The notes beneath the pieces are model-generated. The model searched no databases, had not been told where the DNA came from, and was given only the letters and a program-made list of their open reading frames with translations. Source: Clostridia bacterium (GTDB lineage: Bacteria; Bacillota; Clostridia; Christensenellales; UBA1242). Taken from it: a stretch of DNA of 38,624 nt. Position 1 is the first letter of the stretch, and every line of letters starts with the position of its first letter. The stretch is taken from NCBI GenBank assembly GCA_009929275.1, contig SAAW01000010.1, positions 1 to 38,624 on the forward strand, read 5' to 3'. Shown in pieces: positions 19,005 through 27,127 of this stretch. The translations under genes and the position numbers were made by a program.

Positions 19005-19184
19005 TTTTTCACCTCATAAAAATATATTTTAAATATTATAAAGTCAATGCAAAAAAATTCCAAATGAATTTGAGCATAAAGGGTTTAAAAATCAAAACTG
19101 AGATAAATAAAACTTGATAGTATTTTATAAAAATTCTTTAAAATAGTCCATCTTTGTGGTAATATATCTTTTCAAGGAGCAAAA

Positions 19185-20402
19185 ATGAAATCGTTGACAC
19201 TAAAATATGAGAACTGCATCTACAAGAAAAGCTTTCCAAACGGGCTAAAAGAAAAAGTATTTTTTTCAACAAAAATGGAAAAATTGTGCAAAAAACGCAT
19301 CATAAATAAAATAGATAAATCCGCAAATTTCATAGATTTGCCTTTTCAAAATAAAGAAGAAGTGAAGAACATTCAACTTTTTGGGCTTAAAATTTCACGG
19401 CTTTTTTCTCGCTTTGTTTTGGTGGGACAAGAAAATGTGACTAATGGAACAAAGGCAATTTTCTCAATTATAGATAACATAAAAGACGAAAAGGATAAGA
19501 CAAAAAATCAAATTAATTTTGAAATTATATCAAGCGACGACGTCCAAAAATTAAACTTTATTTTAGAAAAAGAAGAAATAAACAAAACATTCTTTAATTT
19601 TGTTATAAAAGATGACTTTGACATAGAAACACTTTCTCTTTTTTCTTTAACTATTGCTAGATTAAAAGAAGAAATGAGAGAAAACTTTTTTGTGAATATC
19701 GTTGTCACCACACAAGAAGGGAATAATTTATGGAATTTTTGCGTGCAAAATAAGATAAAAACGCTCAAATTTCCGAAAGATATAGATGAAAAATATTGCA
19801 CACTTTCTCACGTGGGACTTTTCCCAATGGCAGTGTTAGGACTAGATCTTGAAAAGGTTCTAACAGGCGCGAAGCAAATGCTTGAAAACTTCAAACAAGA
19901 AAGAGCAGAACAATCACCTTCATTTTCCACCGCTCTTATTATCTACAATTTTTATAAGTTAAAGAAAAGACAAATTTTTTTTAAAACAGTAGCCAAAAAT
20001 TTGCAAGATTTAATAAAACACTTTGAAGTTTTAGTAAATTTTTTTGAGATTAAATATAGCGAAAAAATTTATATGATTTTTAACACAAAAGAGAAAAAAA
20101 CAAACTTAAAAATTCCAAAATTGAATGAAAACATAATTCTCCCAAAAACTTTTCAAGAAATAAACACTTTGAATTGCATTTCGATAGAACAAGCCTTAAA
20201 AGAAAAGAAAATCCCGAGTTTTTCACTTGAAATGTTGGAAAAAACTGATGATGCAATCGGGCAAATAGTGTTTCATTTTGAGTTAGCATCAGTTATTCTG
20301 AGAGAACTTTTCAAAACAAAGACAGAGAATGACTTTGAAAATTTTAAAAACGAAAAAATAAAAATATTATTATCATCAAATCAAAAATCAAAACAAAAAT
20401 AA
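19185..20402 (+). CDS. degenerate glucose-6-phosphate isomerase-like protein
   Basis: Four hundred five residues. The clearest link is SHVGLFPMAVLGLDLEKVLTGAKQML, which matches the glucose-6-phosphate isomerase segment S-x-V-G-L-x-P-x-A-x-x-G-[IL]-D-x-x-x-L-x-G-A. Before it, NKTFFNFVIKDDFDIETL sits where isomerases have F-x-V-x-S-K-[ST]-x-T-T-x-E-T, and VLVGQENVTNGTKAIF where GIGGSxLG is expected. The catalytic GGR-S segment is replaced by EKYCT and the C-terminal Q-x-x-E-S-N-G-K box is not present. I read it as a SIS-fold isomerase relative that has lost its sugar-phosphate site: a divergent enzyme with another role, or a regulatory pseudoenzyme. AAGGAG precedes the ATG; single-gene unit. 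Confidence 0.6.
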   Translation: MKSLTLKYENCIYKKSFPNGLKEKVFFSTKMEKLCKKRIINKIDKSANFIDLPFQNKEEVKNIQLFGLKISRLFSRFVLVGQENVTNGTKAIFSIIDNIKDEKDKTKNQINFEIISSDDVQKLNFILEKEEINKTFFNFVIKDDFDIETLSLFSLTIARLKEEMRENFFVNIVVTTQEGNNLWNFCVQNKIKTLKFPKDIDEKYCTLSHVGLFPMAVLGLDLEKVLTGAKQMLENFKQERAEQSPSFSTALIIYNFYKLKKRQIFFKTVAKNLQDLIKHFEVLVNFFEIKYSEKIYMIFNTKEKKTNLKIPKLNENIILPKTFQEINTLNCISIEQALKEKKIPSFSLEMLEKTDDAIGQIVFHFELASVILRELFKTKTENDFENFKNEKIKILLSSNQKSKQK

Positions 20403-20430
20403 AATGAAAAATTTGAGATATAGATTTAAA

Positions 20431-20457
20431 AAAAACGGCTTAAAACAAACCGTTTTT
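20431..20457. terminator. bidirectional terminator
   Basis: AAAACGG and CCGTTTT stem, 11-base loop, between the isomerase-like gene (plus) and the calcium-type ATPase gene (minus). Confidence 0.8.
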
Positions 20458-20481
20458 CATACTAATTAATTAATAATTTTA

Positions 20482-23166
20482 CTAATCTTTTTTGCTTAAC
20501 TCAAATTTTCTGTCTTTTTTTCTCTGGAAAATTTTCACGATCTCGCACACTGGAACGATAAGCATTGACCCCGCAAAAACAGTCAACCATTGCAAGAATG
20601 ATAAATGGAAAATTCCAAAAATATTTGCAACTGCTGGGATTAAAGAAACGGAAAGCAAGAAAATAAATTCAAAAATAAAAGCCAAATTCAAAAGGGTGTT
20701 TCTAAAAGGGTTTTCAGCAAAAATACTTTTCGTCGTCCGCACATTATACATATGAAACAGTTGAATAAAGTTGATTGTTAAAAAAGCCATAGAAGTTGCA
20801 ATTGCGTTTGAGTTAAAAACATAATTTCCCATCAAATAGACGCCGATAATGATTAAAGTTTGAGCAATTCCCTGATAAACAATATTAACCCCAATTCGCC
20901 CACCGATAATGTTTTCCTTAGGATTTCGCGGTGATTTTTTCATAGAATCTTTTTCTGAAACTTCAAGTCCCAAAGCGATAGACGGCAGAGTGTCTGTGAC
21001 AAGGTTGATAAATAACAGTTGCACAGCAGTTAAAAATTGGTGAGCGGGAAACATTAAGGTTAGGGCAAAAACGGTGAGAACTTCGGCAATGTTGCAACCC
21101 AAAAGGAATTGAATTGTCTTTTGAATGTTTGCAAAAATTCGCCGACCCTCTTTCACAGCAACGACAATTGTCGCAAAGTTATCATCTGCTAAAATCATAT
21201 CCGCCACTTCTTTTGTCACGTCTGTGCCGACATTCCCCATTCCAATTCCAATGTTTGCGGCCTTTACGCTCGGAGCATCGTTCACCCCGTCGCCAGTCAT
21301 AGCGACAATTTTGCCATTTGCTTGCAAGGCCCTAACAATTCTCACCTTATGTTCGGGGCTAACTCTGGTGAATACGTTATATTTTTCAATCTCTTTTGCC
21401 AGTTGTTTGTCTGTAAATTTGTCTAGAAAATTTCCGTTTACAACTTCTTTCTCGCTCTTAATCATTCCAAGTTCTTTTGCAATTGCGTAGGCTGTATCTT
21501 TGTGGTCGCCTGTAATCATAACAGCCCTCATACCGGCAGAACGACATTCTTCAAGTGCGGCATAAACTTCTTCTCTTGGTGGGTCCATCATGCCACTTAA
21601 TCCCAAGAAAACAAGGTCTTTTTCCTCAATAGTTTTGTCATATTTTTTATTGTGGGCTTCTTCATTGTCGCCAATTTCACCAAGAGTTTTTGTTCCGTAT
21701 GCAAGAACTCTAAGAGCCAAATTACACATCTGGTTATTTTTTTTCTTAATGACTTCAATGTCGCCTATTGTCAGTTTTCTAATCTCTCCATTGTCATAAA
21801 TATGACTGCATCTATCAAGCAGTTCGTCTACCGCACCTTTTGTCCATTGCATATAGTTGTTTCCACAAATATTGACAGTTGTCATAAGTTTTCTAATAGA
21901 ATCAAAAGGAATCTCCCCCACCCGCTTAAATTTCATTTCAAGCCCTTTTTTGTGCATATCAAAAGTTTCTGTAAATTGAATGAGAGCCGTTTCTGTTGGG
22001 TCTCCAAAATATCCGTTTTTTTGTTTTTTAGCATCATTGCAAAGTGTCATACAAGTGAGGAGTTGAATGTGATTTGCGTTTTGAAGGTCAATAACATTTT
22101 TAAAATTTTCACCCACAAAAATTTCTCTCACCGTCATCTTATTTTGAGTGATTGTTCCTGTTTTGTCAGAACAAATGACTTGACAACAGCCCAAAGTTTC
22201 CACTGCGTGAATTTTTTTAATAATTGCGTTTTTCTTTGCAAGTTTTGTTACACCAATGGATAAAATGATTGTGACAATAGCGGGTAAACTTTCAGGAATG
22301 GCAGCCACTGCAATCGCAACTGCCGTCATAAATGAATCCATATAGCCTTGATGAGCAAAAATGATGTCAACAAGGAAAATGATTATTGCAACCGCAAGCA
22401 CAATAAATGTGATTATCTCTCCAAGTTTGGCAAGGCTTTTTTGCAGAGGAGTAATTTCTTTTTTTTCAACAGAAAGGAGAGAAGCAATCTTTCCAATCTC
22501 CGCATTCGATCCAGTTGCCACAACAACTCCTAAGGCCCTGCCATAAACAATAGTAGTTGAAGAAAAACACATATTTTTTCTGTCGCCAAGAGAAGTGTTT
22601 TCAGGCAAAACAACACCCGCAGTTTTTTCGACAGCAGTGCTTTCGCCAGTCAGCGAAGATTCGTCACATTTCAAGCTTGCACAGTCAACGAGAAGAACGT
22701 CCGCAGGCACAACATCGCCCGCTTCCAAAAGAATGATGTCCCCAATAACAACCTCGTCAGATTTAATCTTTTTTTCTTCTCCATCTCGCATAACTCTGGC
22801 AAAAGGCTTTGCCATTTTTTTTAAACTTTCAAGTGCATTTTCCGCTTTAAGTTCTTGCGTAAAGCCAAGAGTAGCGTTTAAAATGACGATTCCAAAGATG
22901 ATGCCCGCATCAATAAGTTCAGTGCTTTTTTCTTCAATTATGGCAAAAACAAGAGAGATAACTGCCGCGAAGATTAAAATTATGACCATAACATCTTTAA
23001 ACTGTGCCAAATATTTCAAAAAAAGATTTTGCTTTTTTGCACTTTTAATCGTGTTTCCACCATATTTTGCAAGTCGGATTCCAGCCTCTTCACTCGAAAG
23101 ACCATCTGCACTTGTTTTTAATGTGTCTAGTGTTTCGCTAATGGAATTATGATGGTAAAATTTCAT
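20482..23166 (-). CDS. calcium-transporting P-type ATPase (P2A-like)
   Basis: Ion pump of 894 residues that exports Ca2+ in characterised relatives. Seen: an N-terminal cation ATPase domain (SSEEAGIRLAKYGGNT), actuator loop LTGEST, the calcium-type helix-4 motif AAIPESLPAIVT, phosphorylation site CSDKTGTITQNKMTV, a PFDS-type nucleotide domain, MITGDHKDTA, MTGDGVNDAPSVKAA, and four to six C-terminal helices with LLFINLVTDTLP. The helix-4 reading is PESLP where most have PEGLP. AGAGG precedes the ATG. It is distinct from the pump at 7879 both in length and in the helix-4 motif. Last resort alternative: another divalent-cation or lysine-like P2 pump. Confidence 0.92.
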   Translation of the reverse strand: MKFYHHNSISETLDTLKTSADGLSSEEAGIRLAKYGGNTIKSAKKQNLFLKYLAQFKDVMVIILIFAAVISLVFAIIEEKSTELIDAGIIFGIVILNATLGFTQELKAENALESLKKMAKPFARVMRDGEEKKIKSDEVVIGDIILLEAGDVVPADVLLVDCASLKCDESSLTGESTAVEKTAGVVLPENTSLGDRKNMCFSSTTIVYGRALGVVVATGSNAEIGKIASLLSVEKKEITPLQKSLAKLGEIITFIVLAVAIIIFLVDIIFAHQGYMDSFMTAVAIAVAAIPESLPAIVTIILSIGVTKLAKKNAIIKKIHAVETLGCCQVICSDKTGTITQNKMTVREIFVGENFKNVIDLQNANHIQLLTCMTLCNDAKKQKNGYFGDPTETALIQFTETFDMHKKGLEMKFKRVGEIPFDSIRKLMTTVNICGNNYMQWTKGAVDELLDRCSHIYDNGEIRKLTIGDIEVIKKKNNQMCNLALRVLAYGTKTLGEIGDNEEAHNKKYDKTIEEKDLVFLGLSGMMDPPREEVYAALEECRSAGMRAVMITGDHKDTAYAIAKELGMIKSEKEVVNGNFLDKFTDKQLAKEIEKYNVFTRVSPEHKVRIVRALQANGKIVAMTGDGVNDAPSVKAANIGIGMGNVGTDVTKEVADMILADDNFATIVVAVKEGRRIFANIQKTIQFLLGCNIAEVLTVFALTLMFPAHQFLTAVQLLFINLVTDTLPSIALGLEVSEKDSMKKSPRNPKENIIGGRIGVNIVYQGIAQTLIIIGVYLMGNYVFNSNAIATSMAFLTINFIQLFHMYNVRTTKSIFAENPFRNTLLNLAFIFEFIFLLSVSLIPAVANIFGIFHLSFLQWLTVFAGSMLIVPVCEIVKIFQRKKDRKFELSKKD

Positions 23167-23406
23167 GTTAACCTCTTAATTTTCTTATGATTTTCAAAAC
23201 TAAAAACTAGCCTATGTTTAATTTTTGCTTTAACCCTTAATAGTATTTTACTTTTATGAACTTGAAGTTATGTCAATAAAAGTCTTTATAGCAAAAATTT
23301 TAGCACAAAATAGTTTTAATGAAAAGAAATCTATATGAGAAAATAAAAATTAACAATATTTTTGCGTTAAGAATATAAATTATAAATAGTAACGAGGAGG
23401 AAAATT

Positions 23407-23745
23407 ATGTTTGCACCTTTTAACAATCAAATGAACAATCAAAATAACTATCAAGAGGAAAGAGCAGGCAGGCTTGCATCAAGCGACTTTCAAACTTTGC
23501 AAAAAGCCCGTCGAGATTTGATAGGCGAAATCCAAGCGATTATAGATTACGACGAACATATCTACACTAGCACAAACGAAGTGGCAAGGCAGACGTGGAG
23601 TGACATAAAAAATGAAGAAATTGTCCATGTGGGTGAACTTCTTGCGCTTTTAAACTATCTTGACCCCGCCCAAAAACCATTTGTTGAAGAAGGCATAAAC
23701 GAGTTTGGCGAAATCACAGGGCAGTCTAATCCTAATAAAAAATAA
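23407..23745 (+). CDS. small ferritin-like (rubrerythrin-fold) protein
   Basis: One hundred twelve residues: an Asn/Gln-rich N-terminal tail (about 20 residues), then two long helices. ARRDLIGEIQAIIDYDEHI and WSDIKNEEIVHVGELLALL carry the E-x(n)-E-x-x-H spacing of a half four-helix ferritin, so it should dimerise to build a di-iron site, like the encapsulated ferritin-like proteins. The tail NPNKK is not an evident encapsulin-targeting peptide and no encapsulin gene is in the window. Probable role in iron or oxygen stress handling. Perfect AGGAGG ribosome site seven bases before the ATG. Confidence 0.7.
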   Translation: MFAPFNNQMNNQNNYQEERAGRLASSDFQTLQKARRDLIGEIQAIIDYDEHIYTSTNEVARQTWSDIKNEEIVHVGELLALLNYLDPAQKPFVEEGINEFGEITGQSNPNKK

Positions 23746-23957
23746 AATACATATAAGAAATTAGTTGATTATTATGGGAAAAATATTTTTTATTATATAA
23801 ATAATATATAAATCTATAATGTTTTTTCCACAACTTTTGCGTTTGCAAAAATTTCATTCCAAAGTGAATTGTATTGCATCAGCAATTTATTTATCCCTAA
23901 GTATAAATTTCATTGTAGACAAAGATAACTCTTGTGGGCTTAATTTATGTTTGCTTA

Positions 23958-24069
23958 GTGCGAATGGTGGGACTCGCTCCGCTAGTAATAATTTTATTTT
24001 TTCAAATATACAATATGAACAAACTGTTTTCAAAATAAATTTATGTAATGCTATCACGCCACTCGCTAA
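23958..24069 (-). pseudogene. decayed tRNA-Leu remnant
   Basis: On the minus strand the stretch begins GCGAGTGGCGTGATAG, close to the 5' end of the intact tRNA-Leu (GCGAGTGTGGCGAAATGGTAG), and ends CGAGTCCCACCATTCGCAC, identical to its 3' 19 bases. The body between is unrelated and 112 bases in total, so it cannot fold as a tRNA. Probably the scar of an older integration next to tRNA-Leu. Confidence 0.55.
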
Positions 24070-24102
24070 TTCTGGGGTGGCAACAAAATTGATACATTGT
24101 TC

Positions 24103-24205
24103 GCAAAGATAAACTTTGCTCTGCATAGGGTTCCCACACAAGGCAACTTGTGTGGGATAGAGGAGAAATGATGAAGCGAGTGACTTTTTGCGTTTAAGCA
24201 AAAAG
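24103..24205. repeat. run of three strong hairpins
   Basis: GCAAAG-ATAAA-CTTTGC (24103-24119), TCCCACACAAG-GCAA-CTTGTGTGGGA with a GNRA-type loop (24132-24157), and CTTTTTGC-GTTTAA-GCAAAAAG (24184-24205). The stems share no sequence and no T-run follows, so they are not ordinary terminators. Confidence 0.65.
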
Positions 24206-24317
24206 AAACAGGCATAATCCATTTCGACGAGTTTCCCTTCCACTTCCCCTTCAATTTTAAGGAAAGCATTGTATTTATTTTTAATTTTTATAAAAAAGGT
24301 TAGTTTTTTTTTGTTTT

Positions 24318-24346
24318 TTCGCAATAAAAAAACAGCCTTACGACTG
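24318..24346 (-). terminator. original tRNA-Leu terminator
   Basis: On the minus strand AACAG-TCGTAAGG-CTGTT is followed by a T-run. It directly follows the displaced 3' end of tRNA-Leu and was presumably its terminator before the element inserted. Confidence 0.6.
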
Positions 24347-24350
24347 TTCT

Positions 24351-24405
24351 TTTTGGTGCGAATGGTGGGACTCGAACCCACATGGTCTCCCACACGCCCC
24401 TTAAA
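24351..24405. repeat. left attachment site (displaced tRNA-Leu 3' end)
   Basis: Identical over 55 bases to 27506-27560. The match stops exactly inside the anticodon loop (TTAAA then divergence), so the crossover lies in the 3' half of the tRNA. Confidence 0.92.
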
Positions 24406-24459
24406 AATAAGCAATATTTTGAGTTGACGATAATTGCTAGGAATATAGACAAAAATATT

Positions 24460-24512
24460 AAAAATTTGCAAAAATGTTTGCATTTTTTAGGGTGTATTTT
24501 TAGGGTATGAAA
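24460..24512. repeat. left candidate integrase arm sites
   Basis: TTTGCAA/TTTGCAT pair followed by two TTAGGGT units (TTTAGGGTGTATTTTTAGGGTATGAAA), overlapping the last codons of the integrase gene. A closely similar array lies inside the right edge at 27387-27445. Such paired direct repeats fit arm-type integrase binding sites (inference). Confidence 0.55.
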
Positions 24513-25498
24513 TCATATTCAAGTTTATTTGCTGATTGTTGTTTAAAGTCCTTTTCAATGTGAGTGTATGTGTCGATTGTCATTGTAATGCTTGCGTGAC
24601 CTAACCATTTTTGAACAACTACCATATCAATGCCTTGTTCGATGCATCTAGTGGCAAATGTGTGTCTTAAACTATGTATTGTTATTCCATTAAAATGTAA
24701 TTTTTTTGTAATTGTTTTAAAGGTATGATTGACTTTGCTTGGCGTCCACTCTTTGAAAGGTTTTTCTTTATCTGGGAATAATCTCAAAACTTGTGACTTA
24801 ACTTGAATTGTCCTATATGAATTTTTTGTCTTTTCGCCCCTAACAACAATCTCATTGTTTTTAAAATCTAAATCTCTTTGCTCAATGTTTAAGAGTTCAG
24901 ACCTACGCATACCGGTTGCAAGATATAAAAAGATTAAAATTTTTATAGGTGGGTTATGCTTTTTTAAATAAGTGAGTAAAATTTCTTCTTGTTCTTTTGT
25001 TAATGCTTTGCCTTTGCCCCCTTTGTCTTTGTTTATGATAACAGCATAACAAGGGTTGTGACTTATTAAGTTTAGTTTGTATGCTTGTTCTAGGCACGCA
25101 TTAAGTTGAGTGTATGTGATAGTTGCTTGTCGTGGTATTTTTGACATTCTATTGATAATCTCTTGTATGTCTTGACTTGTTATTCGTTTCAGTGGTCTTT
25201 GTGCGATATAGGGCAAAATATGAAGTCTAAACAACCCATTCAAATTTTTTAAAGTGTTTTTCTTTAAACAACTTTTTTTATAGATTGATATATATTTTTC
25301 ATACCAGGTTATAAATAGCATAGTTTTGCTTTTGGGTTGCTCTTTTGTATGTTCAATTACTTTTGCATACTTTTGCCGACAACTAAAAATTGTTGAACCA
25401 TAGATAGAGTGTTGCCTATTATTTTTCATATATCTTATTTCAAATTGACCACTTTTTCGTTTTCTAACTTTAATGTTTCTTATTGATTTCATATTCAC
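24500..25498 (-). CDS. int: tyrosine-type integrase of the tRNA-Leu element
   Basis: Three hundred thirty-two residues. N-terminal arm-binding part (VRKRKSGQFEIRYMKNNRQHSIYGS), a SAM-like core-binding domain (WYEKYISIYKKSC ... ITSQDIQEIINRM), then the catalytic domain: LATGMRRSELLNI with Arg I, the Lys-bearing hairpin EIVVRGEKTKNSYR, HSLRHTFATRC, LGHASITMTIDTYTH with the nucleophilic Tyr. All catalytic residues are intact, so the element may still move. It ends 95 bases from the left attachment site. Three bases separate it from the upstream 68-residue ORF. The ATG follows GGTGAATATG-type sequence rather than a strong ribosome site, so translational coupling is likely. Confidence 0.95.
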   Translation of the reverse strand: MNMKSIRNIKVRKRKSGQFEIRYMKNNRQHSIYGSTIFSCRQKYAKVIEHTKEQPKSKTMLFITWYEKYISIYKKSCLKKNTLKNLNGLFRLHILPYIAQRPLKRITSQDIQEIINRMSKIPRQATITYTQLNACLEQAYKLNLISHNPCYAVIINKDKGGKGKALTKEQEEILLTYLKKHNPPIKILIFLYLATGMRRSELLNIEQRDLDFKNNEIVVRGEKTKNSYRTIQVKSQVLRLFPDKEKPFKEWTPSKVNHTFKTITKKLHFNGITIHSLRHTFATRCIEQGIDMVVVQKWLGHASITMTIDTYTHIEKDFKQQSANKLEYDFIP

Positions 25499-25500
25499 CT

Positions 25501-25707
25501 TTAATCAGGGAACTTGATAACTGTTATATCTTTTTTAGAAATTTGTCTTATCTCGTCAGCAGAAAACCAACCACGAACAAAATCTTTCATATATTCAAGA
25601 GTATCTGATATTTGTTTTTTTATAAAAGGGTTGCATTTTTCTAAACAAATATTTTTATAACTGTTAATTATCTTTAAAATTTCTTTTTCAACGTCGTATT
25701 TATCCAT
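25501..25707 (-). CDS. small element protein, unknown function
   Basis: Sixty-eight residues, acidic/lysine-rich and mostly helical (VEKEILKIINSYKNICLEKCNPFIKKQISDT), ending in DITVIKFPD. No recognised family. It starts directly after the stop of the 130-residue ORF and ends two bases before the integrase gene, an excisionase-like position, but there is no visible helix-turn-helix. Possible roles: recombination directionality factor or a regulator; neither can be shown from sequence. Confidence 0.65.
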   Translation of the reverse strand: MDKYDVEKEILKIINSYKNICLEKCNPFIKKQISDTLEYMKDFVRGWFSADEIRQISKKDITVIKFPD

Positions 25708-26088
25708 TTATATATTTTCCCCTTTTAAACTTGTATCAAAAAATAAGGTTGTTTTTTCAATGTTAGATATAAGAATTTTCATTTCTTTGTAAAAGAAAAA
25801 CGACAAGTCCAACATACCTTTTAAATACAAATCATATGCTTTGTTTCTACATTTTTCTTCCGTCCTAGCAGAAATAGAAACACTATGAATGCCTAAACCT
25901 TTTTTTGATGTAAAGCGAAGAACATACCCGGGTTCTCTTTTCATAACTTTTCTAGACATAATATAGTTTTTAACTCTTAAAGATATAGTCTTGTTATCTC
26001 TATAAACAAGACCATTCAAAACTAAATCTAAACTTGTTGAAATCTCGTTTAATCTTTTTGTTAAATTTTCTTTTAATGTGTTTGTCAT
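25708..26088 (-). CDS. element protein, unknown function
   Basis: The ORF track begins with a GTG at 26100, but the ATG at 26088 has GGGG eight bases upstream and overlaps the stop of a 31-codon ORF (ATGA), so I start there (126 residues). It has a helical N terminus (LKENLTKRLNEISTSLDLVLNGLV), a basic middle (KNYIMSRKVMKREPGYVLRF) and a helical C terminus. The strand-rich RFTSKKGLGIHSVSIS could bind nucleic acid, as its basic charge suggests. No known family recognised. Confidence 0.65.
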   Translation of the reverse strand: MTNTLKENLTKRLNEISTSLDLVLNGLVYRDNKTISLRVKNYIMSRKVMKREPGYVLRFTSKKGLGIHSVSISARTEEKCRNKAYDLYLKGMLDLSFFFYKEMKILISNIEKTTLFFDTSLKGENI

Positions 26089-26180
26089 TTTGCACCCCAC
26101 AAGATAAAGAGTGAAAACTCTTTTTGACTTTCTGGGAGTCTATTAAACTTTTTATAAAACTTTTCTAAATATTCATTCAT
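26085..26180 (-). CDS. 31-residue ORF, possible leader or small protein
   Basis: Too short for the ORF track. Starts MNEYLEKFYKKF and ends LFILWGAK; AAAAGGA precedes the ATG by nine bases. Its TGA overlaps the ATG of the next gene, so the pair would be coupled. The message holds an AAAGAG/CTCTTT hairpin inside the ORF. It lies directly after a minus-strand terminator, as a regulatory leader ORF might. Whether the peptide itself works is open. Confidence 0.5.
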   Translation of the reverse strand: MNEYLEKFYKKFNRLPESQKEFSLFILWGAK

Positions 26181-26198
26181 AAATTTTCTATCCTTTTA

Positions 26199-26232
26199 AT
26201 AAAAAAATTGTTGTTCCACTTGCAACAACAAT
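26199..26232 (-). terminator. terminator/attenuator between regulator and integrase operon
   Basis: On the minus strand ATTGTTGTT-GCAAGTGG-AACAACAAT makes a nine-pair stem followed by a T-run. It lies after the ribbon-helix-helix gene and before the 31-codon ORF, so read-through here would decide integrase expression. Confidence 0.8.
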
Positions 26233-26335
26233 TCACTTTATGATAGAATAGATTTATCACGAGTGAGTTATTTTGCTTGTGGTGTGTAATGGGTTAGTTG
26301 TTTTGTTTCGAAGCGAGCAACTAACTCATTTTTTT
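26220..26335 (+). ncRNA. candidate small antisense RNA of the element
   Basis: TTGCAA, 18 bases, TAGAAT (26220-26249) form a plausible plus-strand promoter. About 80 bases later a GTTAGTTG ... CAACTAAC hairpin is followed by TCATTTTTTT, a good terminator. The product (about 26256-26335) would be antisense to the leader between the regulator gene and the 31-codon ORF. No open reading frame of note inside. Confidence 0.4.
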
Positions 26336-26502
26336 ATGTCGTTATGCAACTTGTTTATTCCTTTTCTAACAATGTCAGAGCGGTTTGATTTTTCAATTTG
26401 AACGCAATCATCAAGTTTGTTTAATGTCTCATTATCTATTCTAACTCTTAGCATTGTATTTTTTGGACTTGAAGTTGGACGGCCTTTCTTTGTAGTAGAC
26501 AA
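26326..26502 (-). CDS. ribbon-helix-helix regulator
   Basis: Small DNA-binding protein. The core NTMLRVRIDNETLNKLDDC then EKSNRSDIVRKGINKLHND is a classic Arc/MetJ ribbon-helix-helix: a beta strand that reads the major groove, then two helices. The track uses a GTG at 26511, but AGGGGGT overlaps it; a TTG at 26502 lies at seven-base spacing and yields MSTTKKGRPTSSPKN, a typical N terminus of this group, so I prefer it (58 residues). Upstream, two GTTGCTACA repeats overlap the promoter, which fits autoregulation and control of the integrase operon. Confidence 0.8.
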   Translation of the reverse strand: MSTTKKGRPTSSPKNTMLRVRIDNETLNKLDDCVQIEKSNRSDIVRKGINKLHNDIKK

Positions 26503-26520
26503 ATATTTCACCCCCTTTTT

Positions 26521-26564
26521 GTTGCTACATTACTATAATAAATTATGTTGCTACAAAATGTCAA
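26521..26564 (-). promoter_or_regulatory. promoter and operator repeats of the regulator gene
   Basis: Minus-strand TTGACA, 18 bases, TATTAT (26564-26535). A direct GTTGCTACA repeat lies at 26521-26529, covering the transcription start, and at 26547-26555, inside the spacer, 26 bases apart. This is where a ribbon-helix-helix repressor would bind. Confidence 0.7.
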
Positions 26565-26637
26565 CAAGTTTTTTAAAATATTTTTATTTAGTTTAAAAAT
26601 AAAAGAAAAGTGCCCATTTAGGACACTTGCACTCATA

Positions 26638-26775
26638 AAAAAAAGACCTAACTCAATTTTGTTCCGACGTCGAGATTTTTTTCAATAGTTTGTTTATTTG
26701 TTTTATTACAATAAATATAACATTGAGTGTGGTATATAGTCAATAATTTTTATAAAAAAATAATAAAAATAAAAA
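26638..26775. repeat. long direct repeat, copy A
   Basis: Close to identical with 27252-27391: the unit begins at AAAAGACCTAA, runs through the GACGTC palindrome, TTTCAATAGTTTGTTTATTTG and ACAATAAATATAACATTGA, and ends in an AATAATAAAAATAAAAA tract. Confidence 0.8.
26665..26672. repeat. GACGTC palindrome, copy 1
   Basis: CGACGTCG flanked by TTC and AGATTTTTTT. Preceded by AAAAAAGACCTAACTC, a decayed terminator half. Confidence 0.75.
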
Positions 26776-27127
26776 ATTCATTCCGTTAAGTGTTACTATT
26801 GTCAAGTAAGGACACTTTGCGACCGAGGCGGGCAAGCCTCGCCTCCGGCCTGCAAATTATGTTATATTTGCCCGTCTCTGTAAGAATGTTGCAAGTTCAT
26901 TGCAAGTTGGCAGTGTATAAACTTTCAGTTAATGCACCGCCAATGATTAAGTAGATAAACCTTTGGTTAATCTACTAAATCACAATGAATGATTATGTGG
27001 AAAAAGCGTCAAGTAAGCAATTTTGCTTTTACCACAAAATCACAACATCGACTTATACTTTTTTAAAAAAGATTTTTTTTGTTTTGGAGAAAAAGACAAA
27101 ATTAAATTATATATGAAAATTTTAACT

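Larger units (their letters stand above)
23746..24350. other. gene-free stretch with hairpins and a tRNA-Leu relic
   Basis: No supportable gene. The 198-residue minus-strand ORF reads through tRNA sequence (VGSSPTIRTKK) and hairpins and is rejected. Contents: a TTTTGC-GTTT-GCAAAA hairpin (23835-23850), a decayed tRNA-Leu end (23958-23976), three strong hairpins with unrelated stems (24103-24205), and a terminator-like stem at 24330-24350 facing the minus strand. Confidence 0.6.

Noticed and set aside
23887-24483. 198-residue minus-strand ORF
   Set aside because: It contains VGSSPTIRTKK and RVPPFALSK, which are translations of tRNA-Leu 3' sequence and its relic, and runs through hairpins. No ribosome site and no coherent domain.
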